A stretch of 64,000 bases of DNA, from positions 301,439 to 365,438 of the forward strand of contig CANTFL010000528.1 in the NCBI GenBank assembly GCA_947650285.1, read 5' to 3'. Below the pieces are notes generated by a model, which saw only the letters and a list, made by a program, of their open reading frames with translations, did no database searches and was not told the DNA's origin. The position numbers were made by a program, and so were the translations under genes. This stretch comes from Hyaloperonospora brassicae. Lineage: Eukaryota; Oomycota; Peronosporomycetes; Peronosporales; Peronosporaceae. Shown here one piece after another: positions 11,369 to 21,478 of this stretch. How positions within the stretch are numbered: the first letter of the stretch is position 1; each line of letters opens with the position of its first letter.

Positions 11369-11896
11369 TGTTGCGGGGCTACACAGCTCCTTAATTCAGA
11401 GGAAGACTCAACGCTTAATGAGCAACTTTGGTTCTATGAACCCGACTCAAAGAGTCAAAATCTCAGAGAGCTAAGGTTTGGTTCAAAGAACCCGGCTCAA
11501 AGAGTCAACAATCTCAGAGAGCTTACGGTCCCTGATCCAGGGGGGCCAAACGATTCAGAGAATCAAACGCACTGAGTGCATACAGAGTAGCTGCCATATC
11601 AAGGCGTTCATACCTCCTCAAAGATCACAAGACGCCTCAAAGAGGAACGTGTCTATCGGATCAAAATGGGAACTGTATTTTTTTATTTAACCTAAAAGAA
11701 CACCTTAAAGCAACGTAATTTACCTGCTCGCCAATGTCCCAAATAAACCTCACAAAAGGTCTCGTAATCAATTATTGACATACATCAGTCTTCAACAAAT
11801 TGATACTGTGTTCTGATATCACATTAAAAGCGGATCTCATCCCTTGTGTGTAGCACACCTGTTGTCGACTACCAGTCGAATTGTAACCCCGTTACA
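11369..11896 (-). repeat. Element I 3' LTR
   Basis: 528 bp, starting TGTTGCGGGGCTACACAGC and ending CCCCGTTACA on the plus strand. It matches 18,547-19,128 along its length, including a duplicated block built on GAACCCGACTCAAAGAGTCA. An antisense Kozak-style ATG lies 110 bp outside it. Confidence 0.85.
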
Positions 11897-12005
11897 CCCT
11901 CCTTCACCAGACTGACGTTACCACAAAACGTGAATCGAATTCTTTTCTTGAAGACGACGTTGTGTGTGCGCTTCAACCTTCCCGGTTAGCAAAACGAGAA
12001 ACGCC

Positions 12006-13193
12006 ATGGCATCGCCACCCAACGAGTTCTCGACCCTCTCTTCCTACCTTGGCATTGATGTGGAGGGAATTTATGGTAGCGATACCGATATCCATGGTGA
12101 AGAGAGGACAATGTCCGACTCACCAGTGCAAGAGGCACCGCCTCATACTGCTATAAACATACTTGTCGAGCGTGGCGAAGCCAACGCTTCATCGGCGACG
12201 CAGCAAACACCCATCGTGGGCAATGCCATCATCACCAATCGGCTCGATAAGCAAGAACAGTTGGCTATCCAACGAGAGGAGAGCGCTCAGCGACGTATAA
12301 AGCTTGCTGCAACTTTTGAGGGTCGTCGTGGCTACCTGTTCACCCCACTCAGTGTGGAAGAGCGTATACGCCAAACTATAGGTCGTTCTTTGGCAACGTG
12401 GGTCATTGGCGCTAAGCCAACATCTTCTGATGAGGTGGCAAGTCGACAGGTACTTCGCGAGAGGTACCTGCAACCTTACTGGACGACTCAGAGTCAATAC
12501 AAGTTGCGACTTGACACGCAAGTAAGGGGTGCACCGGTTCCACCGATGAAGGGTATACCCATCCTTCTATTTGCAGGCAAATCTCAGGAGGAAGAAGACA
12601 GCGCTTTTGGTCGCTATGTGCATCGAAAACGACACCTCAGCAGCGTGTTAGCTTTCAGAGCAAGTGCCAATGTGGCAGATGTTCGTCTAGAACGAAAGCT
12701 TCGGTATGATTACGCCAAGCTTAAGGCCAGAGGCCAGTTGTGAACTCGCACACGCTATGCTTTGGCTGTGCCGGTTAATGTGGGTGTTGGTCAAGAGGTG
12801 CCCAACTACCCTCCTGTCTCTACCACTAATGGTGAGAAGCGCTCTCGGTCGAGGAATGACCCCTGCCACGATGTTCAAAAACATCAACGGCGTATGGGCA
12901 ATCCTGCCGAAGGGGTGTCGCAAACTCTCATGAGTTCTCCGACTCCGGGTACCCTCGCCACTTCACCAGATACTGGTTTTGACCCTGACGACGACGTCGT
13001 TTCAGGAGTCGCTCCACATGGAACTGGCGGTTCCCCGGCTCATCGAGCAGCGTCTGAGGTGGTCGGTATACCGAAGGAGGAGCATGAGAAGATGCTTCTC
13101 GAGCTGATTGGTCTCCGTGAGACATTGGGTAAGACCCAGAGTGCGTTTGACGCGATGCGAGCCCGTGGTTGTGGCCAGGCGTGTAGGAATTAG
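12006..13193 (+). pseudogene. Antisense ORF of element I (unknown protein, one in-frame TGA)
   Basis: A plus-strand frame opposite to the element. The start at 12,006 is chosen because of the context CGCCATGG. It stays open for 245 codons to TGA at 12,741-12,743 and then continues in the same frame to 13,193, about 395 codons in all. The N-terminus is acidic (YGSDTDIHGEE), the middle is rich in charged residues (QREESAQRRIKLAATFEGRR), and the last part is helix-prone and coiled-coil-like (EEHEKMLLELIGLRETLGK). The distal third overlaps the chromodomain on the other strand. The family is not recognised. Element IV has an antisense frame in the same position with a similar FGSDDELYGEE motif. 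Confidence 0.55.
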
Positions 13194-13480
13194 AGTTGGG
13201 CCAAGCCCGGATGGAGGCTCAGCTTGACCTCCTGATACGGATTAAGCAACCTGACGGTAAGACCAACCTATGCGGCGCAAGCGCCTCCAAGTTCACGTGG
13301 GACGGATCCCAGATACGACTAAAGCAAACCAACGTAGAACACGGGGTGTGTGCGCAGTTTGCGCGGAAGGTTGAGCGTATACGCAAGTCCCTTCTTGGCG
13401 ACGACCGTAAATGGTCCAATGAAGCGCGGATGCAATTTTGTCTTGAAGGCGGCGGACACTACATGTGTAGGTAGGTTTTT
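12928..13480 (-). pseudogene. Element I integrase C-terminus and chromodomain
   Basis: The minus strand reads LHPRFIGPFTVVAKKGLAYT, then RTHPVFYVGLL (the end of Ty3 integrase), and after a stop-containing linker a chromodomain with QFHVERLLKRRRRQGQNQYL and VKWRGYPESENS (12,928-13,030). A chromodomain on the integrase tail is typical of chromoviruses and is thought to steer insertion to marked chromatin. The linker at 13,125-13,350 contains stops. Confidence 0.8.
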
Positions 13481-13720
13481 AGCATAAAGTAGAACTTGGC
13501 CTCCGACCTTATAACGTTCAATACAACATCTGCCATTAGCATCAGCTTGTTCCTTCTGCTTGTCTTGGATATCATCCAGTGCTTCACGCTAATTGAGTAA
13601 GACATTCAATCGCGTTGAGAGAAACTCGCTTACCTGTTTTTATACAGTAGCAGGGCTGATATCAGCAATCCGATCGGCAACTCCTCCCCCACCAAGCCCT
13701 GAACCACGTAGTGGTAGCGC

Positions 13721-14380
13721 TTACGGAACGCGAGGGTGTGTGAGACCATTCACATAAAATGGTGTGTAGCCGGTGGAGGCATGCACGGCGTCATTCAACG
13801 CAAACTCAACGACAAGGAGCATTGATGTCCAACGCTTAGGCGTGTCAGCGCAAACACTGCGCAAGATTTCACCGATGGTGCGATTCACTCGCTCGGATTG
13901 ACCATCAGTTTGCGGATGATCCGCTGTGGACATGTCCAAACGTATGCCGAGCACCTTGAAGATGGACTTCCAAAACCTCCCAGTGAAGCGAGGATCTCTA
14001 TCAGAGACAATTGCCAACGGCAAACCGTGTTGTTGAAACACTCGATCGATAAACAGTGTAACTGTACCCTCACCATCAATGGTATCCGGCACCGCCGCTT
14101 AATGAGCCATCTTGCTCAAACGGTCAACAAAGACCACAATACCCTTATTGCCATACAAATCCTTCGGTAATCCGAACAGGAAACCCATACTGATGAAATC
14201 CCGACACCCCTTGGGTATAGGCAAACTAGCCAGAGGCGCGGACGCGTGAGGTGAGGGTTTCAACCGATGACGCGTTTCACACGTACGCACATATTTGCTC
14301 ACCCATTTGTATAGTTTAGGCCACCAATAGCATTGACTAACTGAGCCGTAGGTCTTCTCACGACCAAGATGACCATTCAA
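13721..14380 (-). pseudogene. Element I integrase: zinc-binding and core domains
   Basis: 14,099-14,380 holds the HHCC-type region (GHLGREKTYGSVSQCYWW, then YVRTCETRHRLK) and the start of the core. 13,721-14,092 continues with VSDRDPRFTGRFWKSIFKVL and ADHPQTDGQSERVNRTIGEI, so the second catalytic Asp and the Glu are present. A stop and frame change separate the halves at ~14,095. HASTGYTPFYVNGLTHPRVP closes the core. Confidence 0.85.
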
Positions 14381-14680
14381 CGCAGTATCATGTGCCTAAT
14401 AGAGGATTCGATACTTCAACACCTTGTCATGATGAAAACGATGCGAGGAGTATCCTCCACATCCGTTGCTATAGCACAACAGGCCCTAATCGATAAAATA
14501 TCGATGTATCCTCGCACGTAATCGTGCCGACGGTTCTATGTCTGATTCCTCAAACACCTCGCTACCTAAATCACGTAGCAGAGCTGCACAATGTTCATCT
14601 TTGGCATATGCCGAACGAATGAGGTCAGTGACCGACGAAGACAGAGTCGTAACATGAGCATGATCATAGTCAGGCCTGCG

Positions 14681-15176
14681 TCACAACGCATCAGCCAAAG
14701 CATTCTGCTTGCCCGGATTATAGTTCACCTCGAAGTTGTACTCGGCAAAGAAGGAAAGCCAACGAGCCATTCTCTGAGAGAGGTGAGGCGACTGGGTCGC
14801 AGTGCGTGGTGTCGCATGATCTGTATAGATCACAAAGGGCTTAGAGACAAGAAGATTAACTCTGAAGTTGACGAGAGCATACTTCATTGCAAGTATCTCT
14901 TTGTCATGAACGAAGTAGTTCTCTTCTGCAGCCTTAGCTGTTGAGACTCAAACGCAATGACGCGGTCCCGTCCCTCGACAGAGGTATGTAGAGAGCACTG
15001 CCTATGGCAAAGTCAGATGCGTCACAGACGACACTAAAAGGCCGATCAGGATCGAGAAAAGCCATGATTGGTGCATGAAGATGACTCTCATTTAATGCAT
15101 GGAAAGCATCATACTCGGTGCTAGTACAGCACCATTCCACATCCTTGTTAAGGATATTGGATATTGGCCAAGCCAT
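14681..15176 (-). pseudogene. Element I RNase H
   Basis: The frame at 14,934-15,176 has FSVVCDASDFAIGSALY with the first catalytic Asp. 14,681-14,887 has MKYALVNFRVNLLVSKPFVI, YTDHATPRTA and the closing FEVNYNPGKQNALADAL with the last catalytic Asp. A frameshift splits them near 14,900. This is Ty3 RNase H directly after RT. Confidence 0.85.
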
Positions 15177-15227
15177 GTCTGCGTAATTCGCACTGTACTT
15201 GTGTAAGTAATTGGCAAGGACAAGCCA

Positions 15228-16060
15228 CTAACGTAAGTCCTTTGAGTTCTTTGGATCCGGCCAATCAACTTTTGCTTTCGCTTTAGCGGGATCCGCTCTA
15301 CGGACTCGTTTCCGAATAAAGCATCCTAAAAAGGGAATCTCTTCTTCACAAAAGATGAGCTTTGATGCGTTGGCGTACAACTTGTTCGTGCACATGCAAT
15401 CGATCACCTCTCGTAAATAGTCAATATAAATGTCCACATCTGAACGACCGTTCATAGCACGACTATGAACAACGATGTCATCAAAGTACGTCTGTGTGTA
15501 ACCTCGGTGACGTCTGAACTTTTTTGTCACCAGACGATTGAATGTAGCCGGGGCATTTTATAACCCTTGCGGCATAACTAGCCAGTCCCAGAGCATACCG
15601 CTCGGAAAGCTGATCGCTGTCAGCAGAATATCGCTTTCTTGCATGAGCAGTTGGTAATAACCATCGACTAAGTCGAGCGCACTGTACATTGTACATCCCA
15701 CCATATTGTTCTGAAGAACATCCTTCCTCGGAATTGGTTTCTGAGCCGGGATGGTGGCCGCATAAAGCTTATTGTAAGCATGAACAATGCCCCCTTCCAA
15801 TTGGGCTTTTTGACACAGGAGGTCGGTGTGGAATGGGGAGATTTACTATCACGAACCATGCCCGCCGCGTGTTTTGTATGAAAGAAGTCTTCTATAACGT
15901 CACACTGATCTTTTGGCAAAGTCCACTGTCGTGTTACGCAGTATTTAGTTCCAGGAACCAAGTCAATTTCATGACGTACACCTCTATCGGGAGGTAAGAC
16001 GGACGGTGGGTTGTGACACACCACGTCTTGAAACTCCTTTACCAAAGAATAGAACGGATC
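15228..16060 (-). pseudogene. Element I reverse transcriptase
   Basis: RT blocks lie in three frames: PHSTPTSCVKKPNW (15,840-15,860), then VHAYNKLYAATIPAQKPIPR, SALDLVDGYYQLLMQ and LWDWLVMPQGL (15,558-15,800), then TQTYFDDIVVHSRA and a NKLYANASKLIFCEEEIPFL block (15,228-15,530). The YFDD active site is intact. Two frameshifts and a stop interrupt it. The upstream HEIDLVPGTKYCVTRQWTL block at ~15,950 is the usual Ty3 segment before RT. Confidence 0.85.
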
Positions 16061-16935
16061 AAGAGGATCCTTAAGGATCGAAGATCCACTACGGGTATCC
16101 AATGCCGCCTTTGTGTCCTCAAGGACAGACTCGTCCAATAACGAGGATGAGTTCAACTCATTATCTGGTCGAATGACCACTAAATCGGATAATTCTCCTG
16201 CCTGTAAGGCTTGGCTAAATTCGCCGTCAGACATTTCACCTAGTTCAAAGAGAGTATCCAAAGATGGAAGAGTCTCAAGACTAATATTGCCATTAATCTG
16301 GCCAGTCAACCCATTGTCAAGTGCATATTGTGTATTACTACTTTTATCACTTCGTGACTTCTTAGACGTTTAGCGCTTAACAGTTGCCACCCTACGCTGA
16401 GATTGTTTTCACAAAGAAACTTTATACCTCCGAGAGACCGGGACAGTAGGGTCCCTGTGGTTGCTATTTATCTTAGCACGCTCTATACGAGAGATCATGT
16501 CTTGAACGACATCTGGTGAAGTGTAACGTAATTCGAACACTTCACCCTGTGGACTTACACGTATTACTTCACGTACAGCATCCGGGCCTAGCCCTGATCA
16601 TTCTGGCTTTCGCCAATAATGTCATTACCGACATTCAGTGAGATGCCACCTCGGCCGCCCTCACTCATTGAAATTTCACGTGCCACCCCACTCACATCAG
16701 AGGAATTACATTCTTGATGTTCCGGACCTAGGCCAACCATGCCTGCAGCATGCAGAGACTCAGTATCACAACGAGTATTACTGAATGAATTATAACTTTC
16801 TTCACATACGGTGAAAGAGCTCCGCTCAATATTCATGTCATTGACATTGGGGTTTATAAAGTCTGACACACCAATGTCCAGCAAATTGAAATCTTCCGTT
16901 AATGGCTCGCGCCAATATCGCTTTGTTGTCTAGCA
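16061..16935 (-). pseudogene. Element I protease-RT linker
   Basis: The minus frames 16,061-16,309 and 16,588-16,884 are acidic, with ELGEMSDGEFSQALQAGEL and a DTRSGSSILKDPLDP segment ahead of RT, and a Ser/Asn-rich piece ahead of that. No domain is recognised. Position and frame continuity make it the linker of the Ty3 polyprotein. Confidence 0.6.
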
Positions 16936-16959
16936 AAGGTGGGATCATGGATCTCCAAA

Positions 16960-17360
16960 ACTTCGCTAGGAACGGTGCGCGTGGCGCCTAAGGTCTTAGA
17001 CCTCCAGTCAATTCATGGCTCATGGCGTTCAAGCCAATCCATACCCAGGATAAGATCATATCTCAAATACAAATCGAGGACAAGACAGTGTTCAATGCTG
17101 TCAAAGTCCAAAACCTTCACACCTAAGTTCAACGGAACTTTAGGCACCGAGACGCGACTACCAGTCGCTGAATGAACGGTGATCGAATCACCTTCATGCG
17201 CTTTGAGCGCTTCAGCATATCGCTGACTTCCCTCAAAGGAAAGACGTCGAGCATAGCTACATGATGCTCTTGAATCATTAAAAAATTGACCACTTCTTCT
17301 CAGATCCTTTCACTATCGCCTCAGCGACTAACAAGCCAGGCTTGTATCCACGCTCTGTGC
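16960..17360 (-). pseudogene. Element I retropepsin-like protease
   Basis: Translating 17,360 down to 16,960 gives LLVAEAIVKGSEKKWSIFND, SRASCSYARRLSFEGSQRY, a VHSATGSRVSVPKVPLNLGV stretch and RYDLILGMDWLERHEP, the signature ends of a Ty3 aspartic protease. The active-site triplet reads D-S-R where the family has D-S/T-G, so the enzyme should be dead. A TGA follows HEP. This stretch has no annotated-length ORF because the frame is cut by that stop. Confidence 0.75.
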
Positions 17361-17472
17361 TGGCGGGCACAGAGCTCTTGGGGATAAGCCCTGTTTCACT
17401 CTACCTCGTAGAGAAGTAATATAACTCAGTTCTACCCCGGTAGGGCACCTCTTGCCTTCTGGGTGTCGACGT

Positions 17473-18493
17473 TTACCCGTGCAATACCATGTTTTGGTTA
17501 GGGCTGGGGTTTCGACCTATATGAGTCGGTGGTTGTTTACGCAAAGGAAAAGTGGGTCGCAAGTGTTTAGTGCTTCCGCACATATAACAGCGTTTCACTT
17601 CCTGTCGTTGCTCTGCAACATGAAGCTCTGCTTCACCTTCATCTTCAGCATGGCTGAAATCCATCAATTCTGGCTTATAGTAAGCCGAGGTGCTCGCAGA
17701 AGTTGCCCTCGCAAAGCTTGGGTTGTACCCATTCCAACCAAGTCTGGAGGGCTTGAAGTTGTGCTCAGCATTTTGAGCGATCCTGACAGCCTCCTCAAAA
17801 GTAGAGGGATGGACCCGAAACACCTCGGTCGTGGAAATGCCAGTGAGAAGACCTTCCATGAAGACAGTCACAAAGACTGTCTCAGGGAGAGGGTCAGACT
17901 GCATTGCAGCCATCATAGTTCTCAACTCTTGGACATAGTCCATTAACTCATTCTTACCCTGACGGGCAGACAAAAAGCGTGAGCGCACGCGATAGGCCTG
18001 GTTAGGCGGCGAGAAAACTCGCAATAGGTCTAACTTGAGCGAATCCCATGTAGGAAACGCCAAGTCGACCGACGTGCCCCACGTCAAAGCCCACTCTCTC
18101 GCTCTTCCATCGAGCTTGGAGATGGCCAGCGAGACCCGCTGATACTTCAGTGAGATAAGGCCAGAGCTCATGACCATCTCAATCTCACGGATCCAGAGGG
18201 TCAGGTTTTCCCCTCATTCCCGGAGTAGTGTTTAACGTCCACCCGAAGGGAACGAGGCTTAGCCTCTTCTGGTGGCAGCGCCACGTAGCGTGCTGGCATA
18301 GCCGACGCTACTTGGTTTGAACCTGCCCTAAAAGACCCGTTTCATACTGCATGAAGGCCTCGACTCGTGCATTAAGCACATCGGGACCTTGTGCAGCTAG
18401 AAACTTCACATTCCCGGGGCCTACTGCCGCGGCCAGCTTCTCAAGTGCGACTTTTTGAGCCTCAGAGAGGAGCGTGGATTGGTCCATTCTCAC
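17473..18493 (-). pseudogene. Element I gag
   Basis: The N-terminal piece 18,308-18,493 starts MRMDQSTLLSEAQKVALEKL. The capsid piece 17,473-18,177 has AREWALTWGTSVDLAFPTW, FSPPNQAYRVRSRFLSARQG and a TVFVTVFMEGLLTGI-like block, the standard Retrotrans_gag region. The knuckle CYMCGSTKHLRPTF has lost its last Cys (Phe instead). A frameshift near 18,200 separates the two parts. It lies just inside the 5' LTR. Confidence 0.85.
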
Positions 18494-18523
18494 AGAGGAT
18501 CATTCGTTACCGACTCAGGTGTA

Positions 18524-18546
18524 GATTGACTACGAGTGCTACCAAG
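18524..18546 (-). promoter_or_regulatory. Element I primer-binding site
   Basis: In element sense the LTR is followed by CTTGGTAGCACTCGTAGTC. Element II has CCTGGTAGCACTTTGTAGT at the same place, and element III a decayed version. TGGTAGCACT ends as expected for pairing with a tRNA 3' end (...AGUGCUACCA). The tRNA species is not identified. Confidence 0.6.
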
Positions 18547-19128
18547 TCTAGCGGAGCTACACAGCTCCTTAAGCCAGAGGAAGACTTATCGCTCTTACGA
18601 GCAACTTTGGTTCTACGAACCCGACTCAAAGAGTCAACAGCTCCGAGAGCTAAGGTTTGGTACTACGAAACCGACTCAGAGAGTCAACAAGCTCAAAGAG
18701 GTTACGGTCCCTGTAACAGGGGGACTAAACGATTCAGACAATCAAACGCACTGAGTGCAAAAACAGAAGCTGCGTTAACAAGGCGTTGCATCTTCTTAAC
18801 GATTGCAAGACGCCTCAGAGAGGCACGTGTCTTTTTTTTAATAAAATGGGAACTGAATTCTATTTATCGTTTTAACCTACAAGAACACCTTGAAACAAAG
18901 TAATTAATTTACTCGCTAATGTCCTAAATAAACCTTTAAAAGATCTCGTAATCTATGCTTGAAAGACATCAGTCTTCAACAATTGATGCTTGTGTTCTAA
19001 TATTACGTTAGTAGGGATCCTGTCCTTTGTGTGTACCACACCTATTGTCGACTACAAGTCGACGGGCCCCATTGCTTGTGTGCACAACATTTATTGTCGA
19101 CTACCAGTCGACGTGTCACCCCGTTACA
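18547..19128 (-). repeat. Element I 5' LTR
   Basis: 582 bp, starting TCTAGCGGAGCTACACAGC and ending CCCCGTTACA on the plus strand. It contains two ~60-bp sub-repeats with CCGACTCA(A/G)AGAGTCAACA and three GTCGACT...AGTCGAC palindromes near its plus-strand end. The end at 19,128 abuts broken element II. Confidence 0.85.
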
Positions 19129-19199
19129 CACTACGTGTCTAGGTAGATTTACGAATAAAAGTAGGACTAAGTCACCGTGTGTAAATTAAAGACCATTTG

Positions 19200-19917
19200 C
19201 TCTTCCATTCTTGCCAGCAATATAGGTCTGCCGCTTCACCGTATGAGAGATAGAATTCTGCACAAAACTTACCACTCCCTCACAAGCCAGCAGGAATCTT
19301 TCTGCTGACTCGAAAATTTTTTGTTTTTTAGTTTGCAATGTGCGAACTGCAAATAGTATTCTCTCCTTTTTCTGGTCATCAGCGAGATTGTCATCATCCT
19401 CGCTGGAACAATCGTGGGCGATGGTGCAAATACCAGCATCGTCATCTTCATATGACTCAATAATAGCGTCGTCGCTATTATTGGGATGATCTTTTTCTTC
19501 GATGTCGACTTGATTGGCATCAATGTTAAAAAGTGAACATTGAGCAAATGAAATGACCCGTATTAAAACGCGCGCCAGACGCGTTTCGACCGCCCGCCAG
19601 GGGCCTCGTCAGTGGCTTGTCAAAATACAAGTGAGAACTACCCAACCTATATCTTTGTGCTGCCTAATACAGCACATAGACACCTGTCGAACATTTTATA
19701 GATGCCCTTGTGTAGGTTGAATCTACGGAGTCGACCTAAGTGCAACTTGCACTTCCAACAATAGGCATCATACGTGACGACGTAAGCGTCGACACGTGAT
19801 GAGCAAGCGCCAGAACGGTTTTTACTCAAACAAGCGCCCCCCATTCAACCAAGAGTCACTCTCTAACAGGATGGGTAGCGAGGATGGCGTAAGCCATTCA
19901 CGAAAATCGGTGTGTGC
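19200..19917 (-). pseudogene. Element II integrase tail
   Basis: Compared by eye with element IV (61,700-62,200), 19,190-19,520 matches the acidic, Ser/Asp-rich integrase tail, here scrambled by frameshifts. The MITE at 19,523-19,763 interrupts it. 19,764-19,917 continues towards the core. The segment has no long frame of its own. Confidence 0.6.
19523..19763. mobile_element. MITE, copy 1
   Basis: 241 bp flanked by GGCATCA on both sides (19,516-19,522 and 19,764-19,770). Element IV has this site once and uninterrupted (around 62,121-62,127), so the insertion is proven by an empty site. The plus-strand right end TTCCAACAATA and the left end ATGTTAAAAAGTG are imperfect inverted ends. The sequence matches 28,014-28,259. 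No coding capacity. Confidence 0.8.
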
Positions 19918-20477
19918 TTACTTAAAGCATTTAACGAGTTTTGTGGCGAATTCCACCAGGTCTAGGAATTCACTTAAACGCGAGAACGAGTGAACATATA
20001 CTCGAAGGATGTCTACGAGGACACGATTTTCACATTCCGTCTGATCATCTGTATCGAGGTTGTCGTGCGTTGACATCTTCAATCGCGTTCCGAGTGATCG
20101 GAACACACATTGCCAAAAATCCGCCGAAAACCGAGGGTTCCGGTCCGAAACGAGTCCACGAGACAACTTGTGGAGTCAAAAGATTGTGTCGTTTAAGACA
20201 CTTGCATAATTAGAGACCGTGATCGACTCAGGTAACGCAGTAAGATGTCCCAACTTGCTGAACCGGTCCACAAACACAAGAATACAAGTATAATTATGGT
20301 TGTCTTCGGGGAAACCGAAGACAAAGTCCATTTAAACGGACTGTCATAACTCTGCCGGGACCAGCGGTGATTGAAACGGAGCACGGGATGAATGACTAGG
20401 CTTTGACCGCTGACATACTTCGCTAAAACGAATATACTTGCGTACCAGCTGATACTGGCGGGGACAGTAAAAGTCAC
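19918..20477 (-). pseudogene. Element II integrase core
   Basis: 19,918-20,166 has LVSDRNPRFSADFWQCVFRS, TRLKMSTHDNLDTDDQTEC and NRVLVDILRVYVHSF. The Asp and Glu positions of the DDE core are kept, but neighbouring conserved residues changed (DRDPRF to DRNPRF, HPETDGQTE to NLDTDDQTE). 20,193-20,477 is the upstream part in a shifted frame, with an MDFVFGFPEDN-like start visible in another frame. Confidence 0.75.
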
Positions 20478-20866
20478 GACTTACCGTAAGGTAAGTCTTT
20501 TCCCTACCACGATACCAGCCTGTTCGAGCATCGTGACACTTTTACATGATGCGTAAGCGCAAATTATTATGAGTAGGGACGCCGAAACGAGGAGTGTTAG
20601 CGGAAACGGCTGTATAGTATAGCAACCTATCGCGTGCTGTGCATTGATCCGACGAGGAACAGTACAGATCCAATAAATCTTTTAAAGTTTACGAGATGGT
20701 TTACCAGATGATCCATCAATTGAAGAAAAATATGATCTTAAGCGTAGGCATTTCTTACGTCGTTAAGTAACGTTGACGAAGGGTCACTGACTGTTAGTGT
20801 CGCACCAAGAGATCATTCTCACTAATTCATTGCGCACTCGGCTCGAAATGGGTCGCCTTAAGTTAC

Positions 20867-21339
20867 CTAATCGACGACGTTCATTTGTCCTGCTTTATAC
20901 ACCACGGAGAAAGTATACTCCGCAAAGAAAAATAGCCACTTCGCCATTCTTTGCGAGAGGTATAGAATGTTTACGGCCGTGCGTAATGACGCAGGGTCTG
21001 TATACACAATGAATGGTATATTCGCCAGCATATAGACACGTAACTTAGCCAGTGCATACTTCATGTCAAGGAGGGCCTTGTGTTGAACTAGATATACGTT
21101 TGAGCTGGTGGCAGCCGACGCGACTGATAACATACGAATGGCTCAGCGCCGTCTATTACGTACTGCATCAACGCACAGCCGATTGCAAAATCGCTGGAGC
21201 CATAGACTACATGGAATGGTCTATCCGGATCCTCGATCGTCAATATGGGCGATTGCATTAAGTTCTTCTTAAAAAAACTCGAAGCAACGCTGACAGTCAT
21301 CGTTCCATGAGCACATTCACACTTTTCTTGAGAAAGCAA
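20867..21339 (-). pseudogene. Element II RNase H
   Basis: The frame at 21,088-21,339 reads DPDRPFHVVYGSSDFAIGCA and VCYQSRRLPPAQTYI. Element IV has VVCDASDF at that place, so the first catalytic Asp is replaced by Gly. 20,867-21,133 continues with YALAKLRVYMLANIPFIVYT and the FFAEYTFSVVYKAGQMNVVD end. An in-frame TAG follows TYI. Element III shares the same Asp loss and the same stop. Confidence 0.8.
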
Positions 21340-21478
21340 GAAAGATGAACAATCATCTCGGCGTAGTTTTGCAAATACTCGGGCAAGTACGCCGGTAAAT
21401 CAAGGAACTTCCGAAGTCCCTCGATATCGTCTGGTACGGGTCAGTCTGTAATCGTCTTGATATTCTCGGGATCGGGGC

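Larger units (their letters stand above)
11369..19128 (-). mobile_element. Ty3/gypsy element I (family G1, chromodomain type)
   Basis: Paired LTRs at 11,369-11,896 and 18,547-19,128 enclose gag, protease, RT, RNase H, integrase and chromodomain on the minus strand in Ty3 order. The primer site is element-sense TTGGTAGCACTCG beside the 5' LTR. The polypurine tract is GAAGGAGGG beside the 3' LTR. An antisense reading frame occupies the stretch between pol and the 3' LTR. The flanks AAATC and CACTA do not match, so no target-site duplication is seen. Frameshifts and stops interrupt pol. Confidence 0.88.

Noticed and set aside
17452..17946. 164-codon plus-strand frame
   Set aside because: It is the complement of the element I gag capsid region, which has clear family motifs on the minus strand.
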